Origin: Pyrrhoderma lamaoense
Taxonomy: Eukaryota; Basidiomycota; Agaricomycetes; Hymenochaetales; Hymenochaetaceae
Direction: 5' to 3'
DNA: 64,000 bases
Assembly: GCA_002794735.1 (NCBI GenBank)
Contig: NBAZ01000007.1
Coordinates: 620,001-684,000 of the forward strand
Shown here: piece after piece, positions 45,252-55,865 of the stretch
Layout of the letters: the number at the start of each line of letters is the position of its first letter
Position numbering within the stretch: the first letter of the stretch is position 1
The notes under the pieces: model-generated
Told to the model about the DNA's origin: nothing
The model's input: the letters and a program-made list of their open reading frames with translations, nothing else
Databases searched by the model: none
Program-made: the position numbers and the translations under genes

Positions 45252-47566
45252 ATGGATTCAACGCGTAGAACGATAAGACCAAGTATCGATCCCTTTGGAA
45301 ATGCTCGCCCCGGTCCGAGTGCAATACCTGCACCCTCAACTATCAAGAAACCAGCAGGGGCAGCGCGATTTCGACAGTCACTTGCAGGGCCTCAATCATT
45401 TTTTGGCCCTCAACGGCATTCTCTATACCCGGGACAAAGCCTGAATGTTCCCCCAAGTACAATGAAATCTGGATCACTTGGTTTCGGTAGAACGCCCATG
45501 CGGAAGTATGTGTCTCTAAGGCATCTCAAATTACTTTGAATTTGACTTTGGCACAGTAGCATTCGTGGTGGGCCACAACGAGCAGATGGAAGACAATCCA
45601 TGATACCTCCTACACCTGCTATGGGTCACACAATAAACAAAGATCCAAGAAACATCCGTGATAAGGCGACACAGCAGGTGATGCGTAATGCAATATTTTC
45701 CTGGCTCCAGGAAAGTGGGTTTCAGGGTACAATTTCGAGGCAGAGTCTACAATCGCCTACAGCAAAAGATTTTCGCGCAATATTTGAGCATCTTGTTGGG
45801 CTTTTAGACCCAACTTTTGGCCTAGGAGACAAAGGGAAGAAATTTGAAGATGAAGTCGTATCCATTTTGAAAGCACACCACTATCCGTTTGCGGACGCAG
45901 TGGATAGGAAATGGCTGGCTGCTCCAGCCAGTATGCATAGTTGGCCATCACTTCTGGCTATGCTTCATTGGCTTACTGAACTCTCCAAAGTACATGGATA
46001 CCTCTTCTTGGAGACTACTCTTACTGATATTGACACTAGGCTCGATACACATATTTAGATAGTTCCGATCCTACACTACAAGATTTAGAACAGGTTCCCG
46101 AGAACTTCGACGACGAAAATCATCACAAAGCACTTGAATTTAATTACTACTGTGATGCATATGGAACTTTTCTGTCTGGAGCAGACGACTTCAAAGAACA
46201 GGATCAGTACCTCGAGGGTCGATATGGTACGTTATACCTATATTGAAAGCTTACTATCTCTTACGGCTCCAATAAGACCAGAAGAATGAAAAGATTTTAT
46301 CTGAACTGGAAACTTTAAAAAATGAGATGAAGACATTATCCTCGGAATACCAGACACTTACTGAGAAACCCGTACGAATTCTTTGTTTCCGTTGTGAAGA
46401 CAAGCTTATACGTTTATCAGGCCCCAATTATTGAAATTGAGTTAATAAATGCCTCTCTAAGAAAGGATGGGAAAAAATTTGAAGAGTATCTACTTCATTG
46501 CGAAAACAGAAGGAAACGGGTGTTTGACGCGATCAGCAGGGAAGAGGCTGAAATTGCTCGAGACAGTAAGCTATACCATACCCCCCCCCTTTATACTTCT
46601 GCTAATTACTTCATAAGCTGCAACATTGCAAAAGCTCAGGGAGGAACAAGAGCGTCTGGCACAAGTAGTTAAAGAGCAAAATCTAACTCCAGAGGAAATA
46701 GCTCACATGAACTCTGAACAAGAAGTCCTCACTCGTACTCTTGAAGAACTAAGGAAGAAAAACGCAGAAACAACCAACCAAATGCGTTCCTCAGAAGTAG
46801 CTTTAGCGAAACGGAGTGAAAATGTTGAACAAGCAGTGGATGAATACACGGAGTTCCTTGACCGTCTAGGTCTCTTCCCAGCATTGCCACCCCCGCTACC
46901 ACCTACAGATCTTCGACTCGAGATAAATTTTGCTTCGTCCAATCCCAAAGAGCTAGTTCGCCGCACTGCTACTGGGAAAGGAGCCGATCTCAAGAACGAG
47001 ATAAAGACTGCCTTAGACAGCGTGGCAGATCACTTGCGACGAGAACATCAAAGTCTAGAGAATGAAGTGATCACTGTCGAACAAGAATTAGATCAGGTTG
47101 CTACTGACACAGACAAGATTGAGGAAGACATATTCAATACGGAACGGCGCACAGCAAATGTACAAGAAGAAGCTGAAGCCATTCGATTGGTAAATTTATC
47201 CTTATCATGATTGTACATGACTGACTTTTCTTTCTCAGGCAACGCAACAAGAAGCATTGATGAGTAACAGTGAAGCCGAACGCCTACAGAAGGAGTTAGC
47301 ACATGCACGTACCGTTAATTTGGCAAATGGAGTTGGAGTCAAGTCTCGATTGCAAGCGCTTCAGATTGCGTAAGTAGATATGCTGTTTATGGATTCTCTA
47401 TATTGACTATTCGTATCTCAGCTATCAGGAGCAGATTGAACGCGTGGACCGACTTAAAGAGGAGACTGTGCGTATGATTCTGAAAAGTAGTAGCGATATT
47501 GCAGCATTCAAGGAGGACGTCTCCAGTCATATCAACAACCTTCGGCAAGCCGTAGAAGAAAGTTGA
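45252..47566 (+). CDS. NDC80: Kinetochore protein Ndc80 (Hec1)
   Basis: About nine exons encode roughly 640 residues. A basic disordered tail (MDSTRRTIRPSIDPFGNARP) is followed by the calponin-homology domain (DPRNIRDKATQQVMRNAIF, SWLQESGFQGTISRQSLQ, LLDPTFGLGDKGKKFEDEVV, PASMHSWPSLLAMLHWLTEL). A long coiled coil comes next (LQKLREEQERLAQVVKEQNL and HLRREHQSLENEVITVEQEL). Ndc80 with Nuf2, Spc24 and Spc25 links kinetochores to microtubules. The tail and CH domain touch the microtubule and are targets of Aurora kinase. A weak loop-like break lies at GLFPALPPPLPPTD. All splice phases agree and no frame break was found. Confidence 0.95.
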
Positions 47567-49047
47567 GGTTACCAGTTACTTTGACATCTTCACACTGCGT
47601 TGTTTACCATCACTTCTTTTGTATGTTTGCTTACTGTAGCATATTGTAATCTAATACCGGTTTTGTATTGCAGTATTCTTAAAACATTTTTGTGAACACT
47701 ATATATTTGTTGTACTATCATTCGCGTTCCTACATAAACGAATGGGCAGAGTCGACAGGGGTGGGAAAGGCACCATGTAGTAAAATAAGGATTTGGTGTA
47801 GTTTGTGACCCTTACAGATGTGCTTCTCAAAACTGCGAATATGGTCGACAGCTCAACGGCTTAAATCCAACGACAAGGGAAGCATGTCGGCATATGCTTA
47901 GTTTTTCGCAGAAATACAGGTTACTGGCCCAGTACCATGGGTGTTTGTTCAAGGACTAACCCAGAAATCAGAGAACGCGTTTTAATTCATGGTAAGAGAA
48001 GTCTAGACCTGTGATTTCTTCCCATCCAATTGTGATTTTCCTTAATAAACTTGTAGCTCGATAACATAACTTTGACCAGTTTTCAGTTTTGTGAGTATTA
48101 CATAAGCCATTTTTATCAAAGAACTCATGAAGTAACCTCAGAAAAGAATATCATATCAAGGTATTAGCATCTTGGAACAATATCATTGGAGTCGCGACTG
48201 CCAACGATTCTGGAAGCTGATATTGACTTCTCACGAACTTGAGCGTGTGTCGATAAGACCATGGTCAGTAGACAGCCAAGCCAAAGCACGTCAGCCTTTT
48301 ACTATCTAAGAATACACGCACCACTGTCTCATCCCACGTTCTGGCGCTTTTGTTGGTTCCATCGCGAACCAATCTATTATTATGGGTAATACACTTCTGC
48401 TAGCTTGAGCACTCGTGGAAGCCTATGTGCCTGATTTGGGATACTTGCAGTTCTCTTCCCAAAGGGGATTCCTTGCTTATTGCCGCCGCTTCTTCAGTAC
48501 CACTAATCGAAGCCTGAAAAAAACGGTTTATGCCAGAGCTTGATACTGGATAGGCTCCTTGACCATGCATGAATCAACGCCATTTCATGTTATCTCGGCG
48601 AAATAACAAAACAGTATATTGCTAAAATGTTCCTACACACAAGTACAGAAGAAATAAGATACTAAAGATGGCTATGATCAAGTTGTGTTCATCCTTCTGT
48701 CTGAACGTGTAGGAGCTATTGCAATTATGGGTATAGCTTTCGTGAAAAGATCCATATCTATAGGGACGGCTCCGGTTGTTTTAGGACCCGGGCTTATGGG
48801 ATCGCATCCCTATGCCTCGTTTCTCTGAATAACTACTCCATGGATTGCGAGATAATGGAATGTCCGTATGTAGGACAGTACTAGATCCCAGGTACTCCAC
48901 TCTCACGGATTGGAGGGTTGTGTGAACGAATAGGGAAGAAGCTCCAGTTTTATGCTTTTAAGAGGACGAATGAATGGATTACACCCTCGCTGCGAGTTGT
49001 TACTACCATAACTTGGGACCGCCACTGTCGAAATAATCTTTCAAATT
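47567..49047. other. Intergenic region between NDC80 and the TmpA-like gene
   Basis: This is 1481 bp without a recognisable gene. No open frame above about 60 codons with plausible content is seen on either strand. It should contain the 3' end of NDC80 and the TmpA-like promoter. No tRNA or repeat is recognised. Confidence 0.45.
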
Positions 49048-51113
49048 ATGCTTGCTCAAGGAAACGCACCCGCATATAACGACGCTGAGCGTGGCTTGGT
49101 TGACGTCCATGCAATTCAATCAGCTACTGCGGTACCAGCGTTCAATGCCTCGCAAGCGCCAGGTTATTCCCTTGATGAGAAGAAGGCCCTTGGGTCCCCA
49201 AACTTCTTCCCCCTCCGAAAGAGAAGGAATCTGCAGCTAAGACAACAGTGACAGTTGCACCTCGTCCTGCAGCAAGAAGAAGAAAGTCTCGAAGTGGATC
49301 CTATGGAAGCTCTGGTTCAATACCTACAGGTATGCGCGAATTCATCGAACTATGTTATGAAAGTGATATTGATAGTTAAATAGAAAATTCTTTACTTTCG
49401 TTGTCACTCTCAATGCTATCGGTATTGGTCTAGCAGCCTCTGGTCACTGGCCATATGCTGCTAGGTATACCGGTGCTATGCTTCTGGGAAATCTCCTATT
49501 TGCCATCTTAATGAGAAATGAAGTATTTGGCCGTATCTTATATTGGTTTGTAAACACTTTCTTCGCAAAGTGGACACCTTTATGGTGGAGACTTGGTTGC
49601 ACATCCGTTCTTCAGGTAAGTGGTTTTCTAGCTTCTACAAGATGATTCTATACTAAGTTATACGTGTTTTAGCATCTTGGAGGCATTCACAGCGGTTGCG
49701 CCCTTTCTGGTCTAGGCTGGCTGACGTTGAAAGTGGTGAACACTTTCCGACAACACGACGTTATGCATGATTCTATTCTCATAGCTGCCGTCGCTACAAA
49801 CTTGGCTGTAGCCATCAGCGCTTTGAGTGCTTTCCCCTGGGTCCGAAACACGCACCACAAGTAGGTGTTTAAAAACCTTTTATCGAAATCATCTTCTTAC
49901 TTACTCTCTCAGTGTATTTGAACGTCACCACCGATTTGTTGGATGGGCTGGAATAGTCTTTACGTTAGTATCCTTCTTTAGAACTTTAAAAAAGGTCTCT
50001 TCAGAACTCAGAAGACATTTCTTTCCAGATGGATATTTACGATCCTTGGTGATATCTACGATCCCGATACTCGTTCCTGGAATCTCAGCGGGGTCCACGT
50101 TGCTCGTCAACAAGACTTCTGGTTTATATCTGGGATGACTGTCTTGTAAGTTAAAACCCTAGTCATACGCAAGCAAAATACTTATAGTACTATAAAGAGT
50201 TCTTATCCCTTGGTTCTGTGTCCGGGAAGTGCCTGTAGATATTGAACTACCATCTCCCAAGGTCGCAATTGTCCGATTCAAACGTGGAATGCAACAAGGT
50301 TTACTAGGTCGCATTTCTCGCTCTTGTATCATGGAGTACCATGCCTTTGGTATCATATCAGAGGGTACTCATGCGAAGTATCATTACATGATCTGTGGTG
50401 TACAAGGAGACTTTACCCGCAGCCTGGTTAATGATCCACCTGCGACTCTCTGGACCCGTGAACTGAAATTCGCAGGAGTATCAAACACATCAACACTATA
50501 CAAGCGCGGTGTACGTATCTGTACTGGAACGGGTATAGGCGCAGCTCTATCCACATGTATCCAAAGTCCCAACTGGTTCCTAATCTGGATTGGTAGCGAT
50601 CAAGAAAAGACATTCGGCCCAACTATTTCTGGGTTGATTCACAGACACATTGAGCCCGAGAGGTATGTGCGAGAAAGTGTCTCACTATAGTCGAAAGGAT
50701 ATTTTGTTTCTGACTACTTGTCATAGGCTGATACTGTGGGATAGTAAAGCTCGAGGGTGCGTACTCTTTACCCGCAATATAATCTTCTGTGGAGTTTGGT
50801 TCTCATACCTATGCTTTTTCTTCATTATAGTGGCCGGCCCGATTCGATGAAGCTTCTTAAAGAGGCGTTCTATTCATTCGGAGCAGAAGGTAACTTTGTC
50901 CCTTAAGTGAATGCTGAGAAGTACTTCCCAAGCTTAACTATAATTTGTGTAGTTGTATTCATAACTTCTAATTACATCGGAAACTCCGAAATTATGCAGG
51001 GATGCAAAGATGCAGGCATTCCCGCATTTGGTACTCTTTGGGACTTCGTACGTACTCACTAATTTATGTTTCCCCTATATCAATGTTTCCGTCACTGACT
51101 TTGAAAATAGTGA
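49048..51113 (+). CDS. TmpA-like integral membrane oxidoreductase
   Basis: Ten exons encode about 500 residues. An N-terminal cytosolic tail leads to W-I-L-W-K-L-W-F-N-T-Y and five or six membrane segments (FFTFVVTLNAIGIGLAASGH, MLLGNLLFAILM, LTLKVV, LIAAVATNLAVAISAL, FVGWAGIVFTWIFTILGDIY). The C-terminal domain is an NAD(P)H/FAD-type fold (VPVDIELPSPKVAIVRFKRG, GVRICTGTGIGAALSTCIQS, FGAEVVFITSNYIGNSEIM) ending GIPAFGTLWDF. In Aspergillus, TmpA takes part in an oxidoreductase signal for conidiation. Many fungi carry it next to an AMP-binding enzyme, which is absent here. The final exon is only TGA (51111-51113). Two bases are missing in exon 1 (49185-49189 and about 49272). Confidence 0.83.
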
Positions 51114-51889
51114 TTTCTGATAGGGTTTAACGGGTTGGAGCTTACTGAATCGACATAATACTGCATTAAACTTAGACAGACCGGTTGATGTTTGATTAAT
51201 ATTTAACACACGAACATAAATGCCCTCAGTTATATCTATTCTTTTCTTCATGTATCCATTAATGACACTGTACCTGTAATGACGGAAGCGCTACTGGTCC
51301 TCAATTTTATCACATTTCGTTCTACTTTTTTCGATTATCTCACACGTTTCCCACTCTCGTGAGATTGTCAAAAAAAGTCACTACCTTAGACCTAGATAGC
51401 ATTTACACAAACTCAGTGTGTGGCGTTATCTGATAAGTTTCGACCTGGCTTGAAACTATTGTGCCTCGTGAGACGCCTCCACCCCGCTTTTAAATCTCCC
51501 TGGATGGAGAATACTGATCTCAATGAACACACCGACAGTGTAGAAGTTTAAAAAGTCTATGCAGATAGATTTAATTATCTTCAAGTGTATCCAATTTAGA
51601 CACACGAATGAGATGCAGAGATAGATCATGAGAGGAGAGTGTAGAGAAAGAAAATTTACAACGCGAGTAACAAAGGTGTATGACGGACGCCGCATGGTAA
51701 CGCAAAGAATAAAGATTACAGCGCAGATGGCACGTACAGGGACATACCCACGAGAACACCAGGACAACACAAAGAATACACAGTTAACACAACGAAAGAG
51801 ATGAAAATGGAGGAGGGGTGATAATGACAGATTAGTGAGCAGACGGAGGAAACGGTTACGGTGATAAATGACCGTGAGTTTGATTGCAA
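51114..51889. other. Convergent intergenic region between the TmpA-like gene and ERI1
   Basis: This is 776 bp between two stop codons. The part at 51590-51860 is purine-rich on the plus strand. Open frames on the minus strand at 51456-51770 overlap in two frames and look like chance. Nothing else is recognised. Confidence 0.4.
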
Positions 51890-53247
51890 CTAGAAGCTGC
51901 AGTACTCTTCGAGAACTTGACCAGGTCTACCCATCCATTGCCAGCGGCGGCCAGGAAAGATTTGAGTATTTGGTTCTAGGCGTATGCCCCGTTTCGCAAG
52001 TTCGGTCACAATGCGCGCGATATTTCGAGTGTCCTAATAGAGATCGTGGGGCATAACAAAATAGTTCGTCAATAAAATCTACGGTATATTAGTTTAGGAA
52101 TAAATTGTACACACGTCAATACCACTATGTTGGCGTCCTACAAAGTCAGGAAGACTAAGAACACGGAGTTGCTGTGAGATGTTCAACGTCCGACGTCTAG
52201 GAGCAGGCTAAGATGATAAGACAATATTGTATTTGCGTTGTGATATCGTTAGATAAATCGACAAAAAATCATATGGTTAAGACTAGACCCTTAAATTACT
52301 TACCTTTGGGAATACTATCTTAGTCTGGCGTTTGCCAGACTCTTGTAGAGCAAGATAGTATGACACGACTTTGCGAACATCAAGAACATCTCCTTTTATC
52401 CATTCTGGCATTTGAAGCTTGACCTCATGTTTTAATGATCTGGTCACCGATATAAGTAGATGATATAACTACCTTGGATATGAAACATTGCTTCACTACA
52501 AAATCGCGGATATCAAAGGGGCCGTCCGTACACCTTTGTAAGAGAAAAGAATATTTATAAACTATATTATCTCTGAAGTAGATAATATGTCTTACCAGGT
52601 AAATCGTTGAAGCCTTTCTCCACTTATACCATCAATTAATCCATTTTTCGCCATAAACTCTCTAAATGAATCAAGAACAGCAGGGAAGCTCGGAGCACAG
52701 TCAACTTCAGCCTGAATTCATATGATGAGTCCTGTAAATGATTGCTAGGAGCCCTGCAAACTACTGAACCTGAGTTATCCCTGTTAAAGTAGTACAAAAG
52801 GCGGACAATTCTGGTCTCCAAGATGGCTTTACAAAGCTGCGGAATTCATCTACAGAAATGAAGCCCGATTAACGGTATTTGATTAGTAGAAGGATAATAG
52901 TGCCTACCAGCCACGTATAACTCTTTTGCTCTACCTTGTGCGTCTTTAGATCGCCATCTCATTAATATTACAGGCCATTCCTAACCATTGTCATTGTGGC
53001 GGATTAGAAAAGATTACAACAAAGAAATCCGTTGCACACATACGATTATTTCGTTGGGCCAGTTGAAATCAGTGCCTTCTTGACAGGTAGCTTCTACATC
53101 CAATACTAAAAAAGCGTCGTATGGTTGTTTCTCTGGAAAAGGGGCTTCTGAGAGCTCTAGTCTAGGACTTTCTTGGGTTCTTTCGATCCGTGTTGTGGGA
53201 GGTTCGGGAACCGTATGAGGGTGAGGCACGCGAGGAGTGATGATCAT
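51890..53247 (-). CDS. ERI1: ERI1-type 3'-5' exoribonuclease (DEDDh)
   Basis: About eight exons encode about 300 residues. The DEDDh motifs are in order: DAFLVLDVEATCQEG (Exo I, DxE), EFRSFVKPSWRPELSAFCTT with LTGITQAEVDCAPSF, WCTDGPFDIRDF (Exo II Asp), and HSGIDDTRNIARIVTELAKR (Exo III, H-x4-D). The C-terminus is PGQVLEEYCSF. ERI1 trims the 3' end of 5.8S rRNA and histone mRNA and degrades siRNA, so it limits RNA interference. The start is uncertain: MIITPRVPH at 53247 is chosen, but an in-frame Met lies at 53367. A further upstream frame (53271-53555) with a hydrophobic SISSLYCFYRVLKLL segment is out of frame. Splice phases agree throughout. Confidence 0.88.
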
Positions 53248-53876
53248 GGCACTTAAAGAAGAAAAAAAGCCTAGTTTCGAGGAAGATGAAGGGGGTGTTC
53301 TTGATCTGTTAAAGCCGGGGTCTCGGTTAGTTGCTGTGTGGCACACTTGTCGGTTGTCGTTTTGCACGTTTCACCGGGTCCGTCCTCAGATGATTTTGAA
53401 AGAAGTTTTAGGACACGATAAAAGCAGTAAAGAGAAGAGATAGACAGTACTGTAAACACGATTTCGCTAGAAGATTGGGGCACGAGACGAGGGGTAACTG
53501 GAGGTATGCGGATCCCTAAACTAAGAGCAGAACGAACGTCAAAGGCCTTATACATGGCCTATCGCGACGACTACGTCAACCGCCCTTTTGTAAGACGCAA
53601 ACGTCTGGCGCTGACGATATGCGTTTGTTGTACGCAGCGCTTCGTCAACAGTCGTCGGCGCCGTTTATGACAAAGTCAAGAATTGTGCCTACTCCTAAGC
53701 GATCTACTAAACGAAGGATGTGCATGTATGTAAAATAGGTGGCGTGAGAGTCTAGTTCTACATATGGGTACTATAGAAATTTCATTCCAATTTACTGCTA
53801 ATTACGGGCTCCTTGTACCCTTCCTCGTGGTTGCTGCTCATTTGAGTGCTTGACACTCGGTTCTCAATCCATCATC
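53248..53876. promoter_or_regulatory. Divergent promoter region between ERI1 and CMS1
   Basis: This is 629 bp between the chosen start codons. The ERI1 side may include further 5' coding sequence to 53367 or 53555. No defined motif is supported. Confidence 0.35.
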
Positions 53877-55042
53877 ATGCCTGCTCAACGCGGCGATGAC
53901 CTGGAAGATGACTTTGTAACAGATGGACTTGTTGCCGACTCTGGTGGCGAAGAAGCTAGCGACGACGAAGACATTCCATCACCTCATGTAACAGAAGCAC
54001 AGGTCTCAGTGGAGGATGTAGCCAAAGCCAAGAAACGGAAACGAAGAGAGAAAGAGAAGGAAAGGAAGGTGCGATAGTTTGCTATTAGCCTTGTCTCTAC
54101 TCTACCACTTATTCGCTACTACTACTTTACTCCTCTTTAGAAACGAAGAATGGTGCTCTCGAATGAAGTATTTTCAAAAGAACAAATCTCAATTGCTACT
54201 CTTCCCCAGCACAAATTGCTGAGTATTTGTACAAGCTTCAAAGTCTATCCTACCCAAACTTGTCTGCCATGGAACTAGATGACTTGAGAATACCAGGTAC
54301 TTCTTTGTCTCCAGCCTAACCTTAACTTAGTAACCCTATATTGACCGCATTCAGACACCGCTATAGTTGATACCTCAGAATGGGTAGGGGCTCGCACCCT
54401 CGATCAACTCGTAGATTTTATTACTGAAAGTGAGAAGGGCTCATCCCGACCTTGTTGACTTATCTGAACTAACCTTTTTAGTGACGCCATCTTTGAAGTC
54501 TCGGCTTCGGATGGCTTCTAAAAACGTTGGCTCACCCACCGTGATTTTTATAGCATCCGGAGCCATGAGAGTTGCTGATGCTACTCGAATTTTCAAGTCA
54601 AAGTTTTTAAGACAAGAAAAAGGGGGAGATGCTGCCAAATTGTTTGCCAGACACTTCAAGTTTGAAGAGCATGTAGCCTATCTAAAGCGTGCAAAGATTG
54701 GATCAGGTTTGTCCCAGATTGTATCAACCTTTCTTTGATAGGTGCTCAAGAATTTTAATCTTGTAGCGGTAGGTACCCCAGGCCGTATTGGGAAGCTTTT
54801 TTGCGAGAGTGGTAAGATCTAATTTAGAATAGTCATGACTAGTATTGCTAAACAAATCTTCAGATGCACTTTCCGTATCAGCCTTGAGTCACATAATTTT
54901 TGACGTGACTTATCGCGATGCTAAGAAGCGTTCTATATTTGACATTCCAGAGACGAGAGACGAGATTATCAGAACTGTTCTTGGTGCAGAGTCCGTACGG
55001 AAGGCATTAAAACAGGGCAAAGTGAAGCTTGTTTTCTTCTAA
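53877..55042 (+). CDS. CMS1: Ribosome biogenesis protein Cms1 (CMSS1)
   Basis: Six exons encode about 295 residues. It starts MPAQRGDDLEDDFVTDGLVA, then has a basic patch (AKAKKRKRREKEKERKKRR) and a P-loop/DEAD-like domain: EYLYKLQSLSYPNLSAMELD, SPTVIFIASGAMRVADATRI, VGTPGRIGKLFCES (like the PTPGR helicase motif) and ALSHIIFDVTYRDAKKRSIF. It ends KALKQGKVKLVFF. Cms1 associates with the small-subunit processome; an ATPase Walker A motif is not seen. One base is missing at 54218 (TTGCTG, expected TTGGCTG), which otherwise ends the protein early. The other joins are in phase. The gene ends 109 bp from the convergent MRPL31 stop. Confidence 0.88.
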
Positions 55043-55151
55043 TTGTATTTCTTCTGTAAGATTTAGTTGGCCCATCATACCATAAGTCCATTGTGTTTTT
55101 TAAATGTTTTATTAATACGTCTGCATAATGTAACAGAACTGTAGCTGTAGT

Positions 55152-55643
55152 TTAAAAACCCTTCGGGTTTGTGCGTAAAGTAAGCTGTAATACATTTTAG
55201 ATACTCTGACGAGTTCGATGCATTCCAGTAAGTCATTAAAACGCACTCTAGTGAATTTTGGAACTTTGTGAATCCCTTTCCTATATCCTTTATCCCATGC
55301 TGAAAAAACGGTGTATTTGTCTTGAGCCGGCATTTCATGTTCTTTGGGAAGTAAGAGGGCTTTATCCTAGAAGCATATTAGACATACTACAGTCATATCC
55401 TAAGTGATAGTACCCACTAGAGCTGAACATTGTACACCGCTCATTCGGACAGCCTCAATGACTGCATCGACTTGTTTTAACCTCTTACGTTGGTTGGCCT
55501 TACGGGTAACCGACAATTTCCAAGGTGTTTTCCTGTATGGTATATTGAGTTCTTTTTCTCCGGGATATATAATCTCATAGATAATTTCCGTACCATAATA
55601 GACCACTGAGGTTTACATGAGATGGACGAAAGGCTCCAAGCAT
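55152..55643 (-). CDS. MRPL31: Mitochondrial large-subunit ribosomal protein mL60 (Mrpl31)
   Basis: Four exons encode about 104 residues, the size of fungal Mrpl31. The product begins MLGAFRPSHVNLSGLLWKTP, then WKLSVTRKANQRKRLKQVD, PAQDKYTVFSAWDKGYRKGI and HKVPKFTRLTLRTNPKGF. The GYRKGIHKVPK and RTNPKGF ends are hallmarks of the fungal protein. Three introns have matching phases: a TG|G Trp codon, then phase 0 before DKALLLPKEHE and phase 0 in TR|LTLRT. It is easily missed because no exon exceeds about 140 nt and the longest raw open frames are intron-containing readthroughs. It is divergent from SF3A1 across 222 bp. Confidence 0.88.
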
Positions 55644-55865
55644 TGTTTGTGTGGAGAACTGAAGAGAGTCGCAAGTTACGGTGAGTGTAGCGCTGCCTAC
55701 GCCGATCATTTGTCTGAAGCAATTCTGACTAAGCAAGTGTAACTCTATCAAATAGGTCACTCGGTGAATCATTGCAAAGTAGCACTTGCCCGTTGTTCAG
55801 GTTACGAGGCAAGTTCGATCCCTGAATAGCCCCTCCGTTAATCTTTAAGCTCACAGCTAAATACT
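55644..55865. promoter_or_regulatory. Bidirectional promoter between MRPL31 and SF3A1
   Basis: 222 bp separate the divergent starts of a mitochondrial ribosomal protein gene and a splicing factor gene. A tRNA-like GTTCGATCC at 55813-55821 lacks a matching T-stem and is not a tRNA. No motif is named. Confidence 0.45.

Noticed and set aside
55805..55830. tRNA-like GTTCGATCC segment
   Set aside because: The five bases on each side do not pair as a T-stem, and no acceptor or anticodon arm can be built around it.
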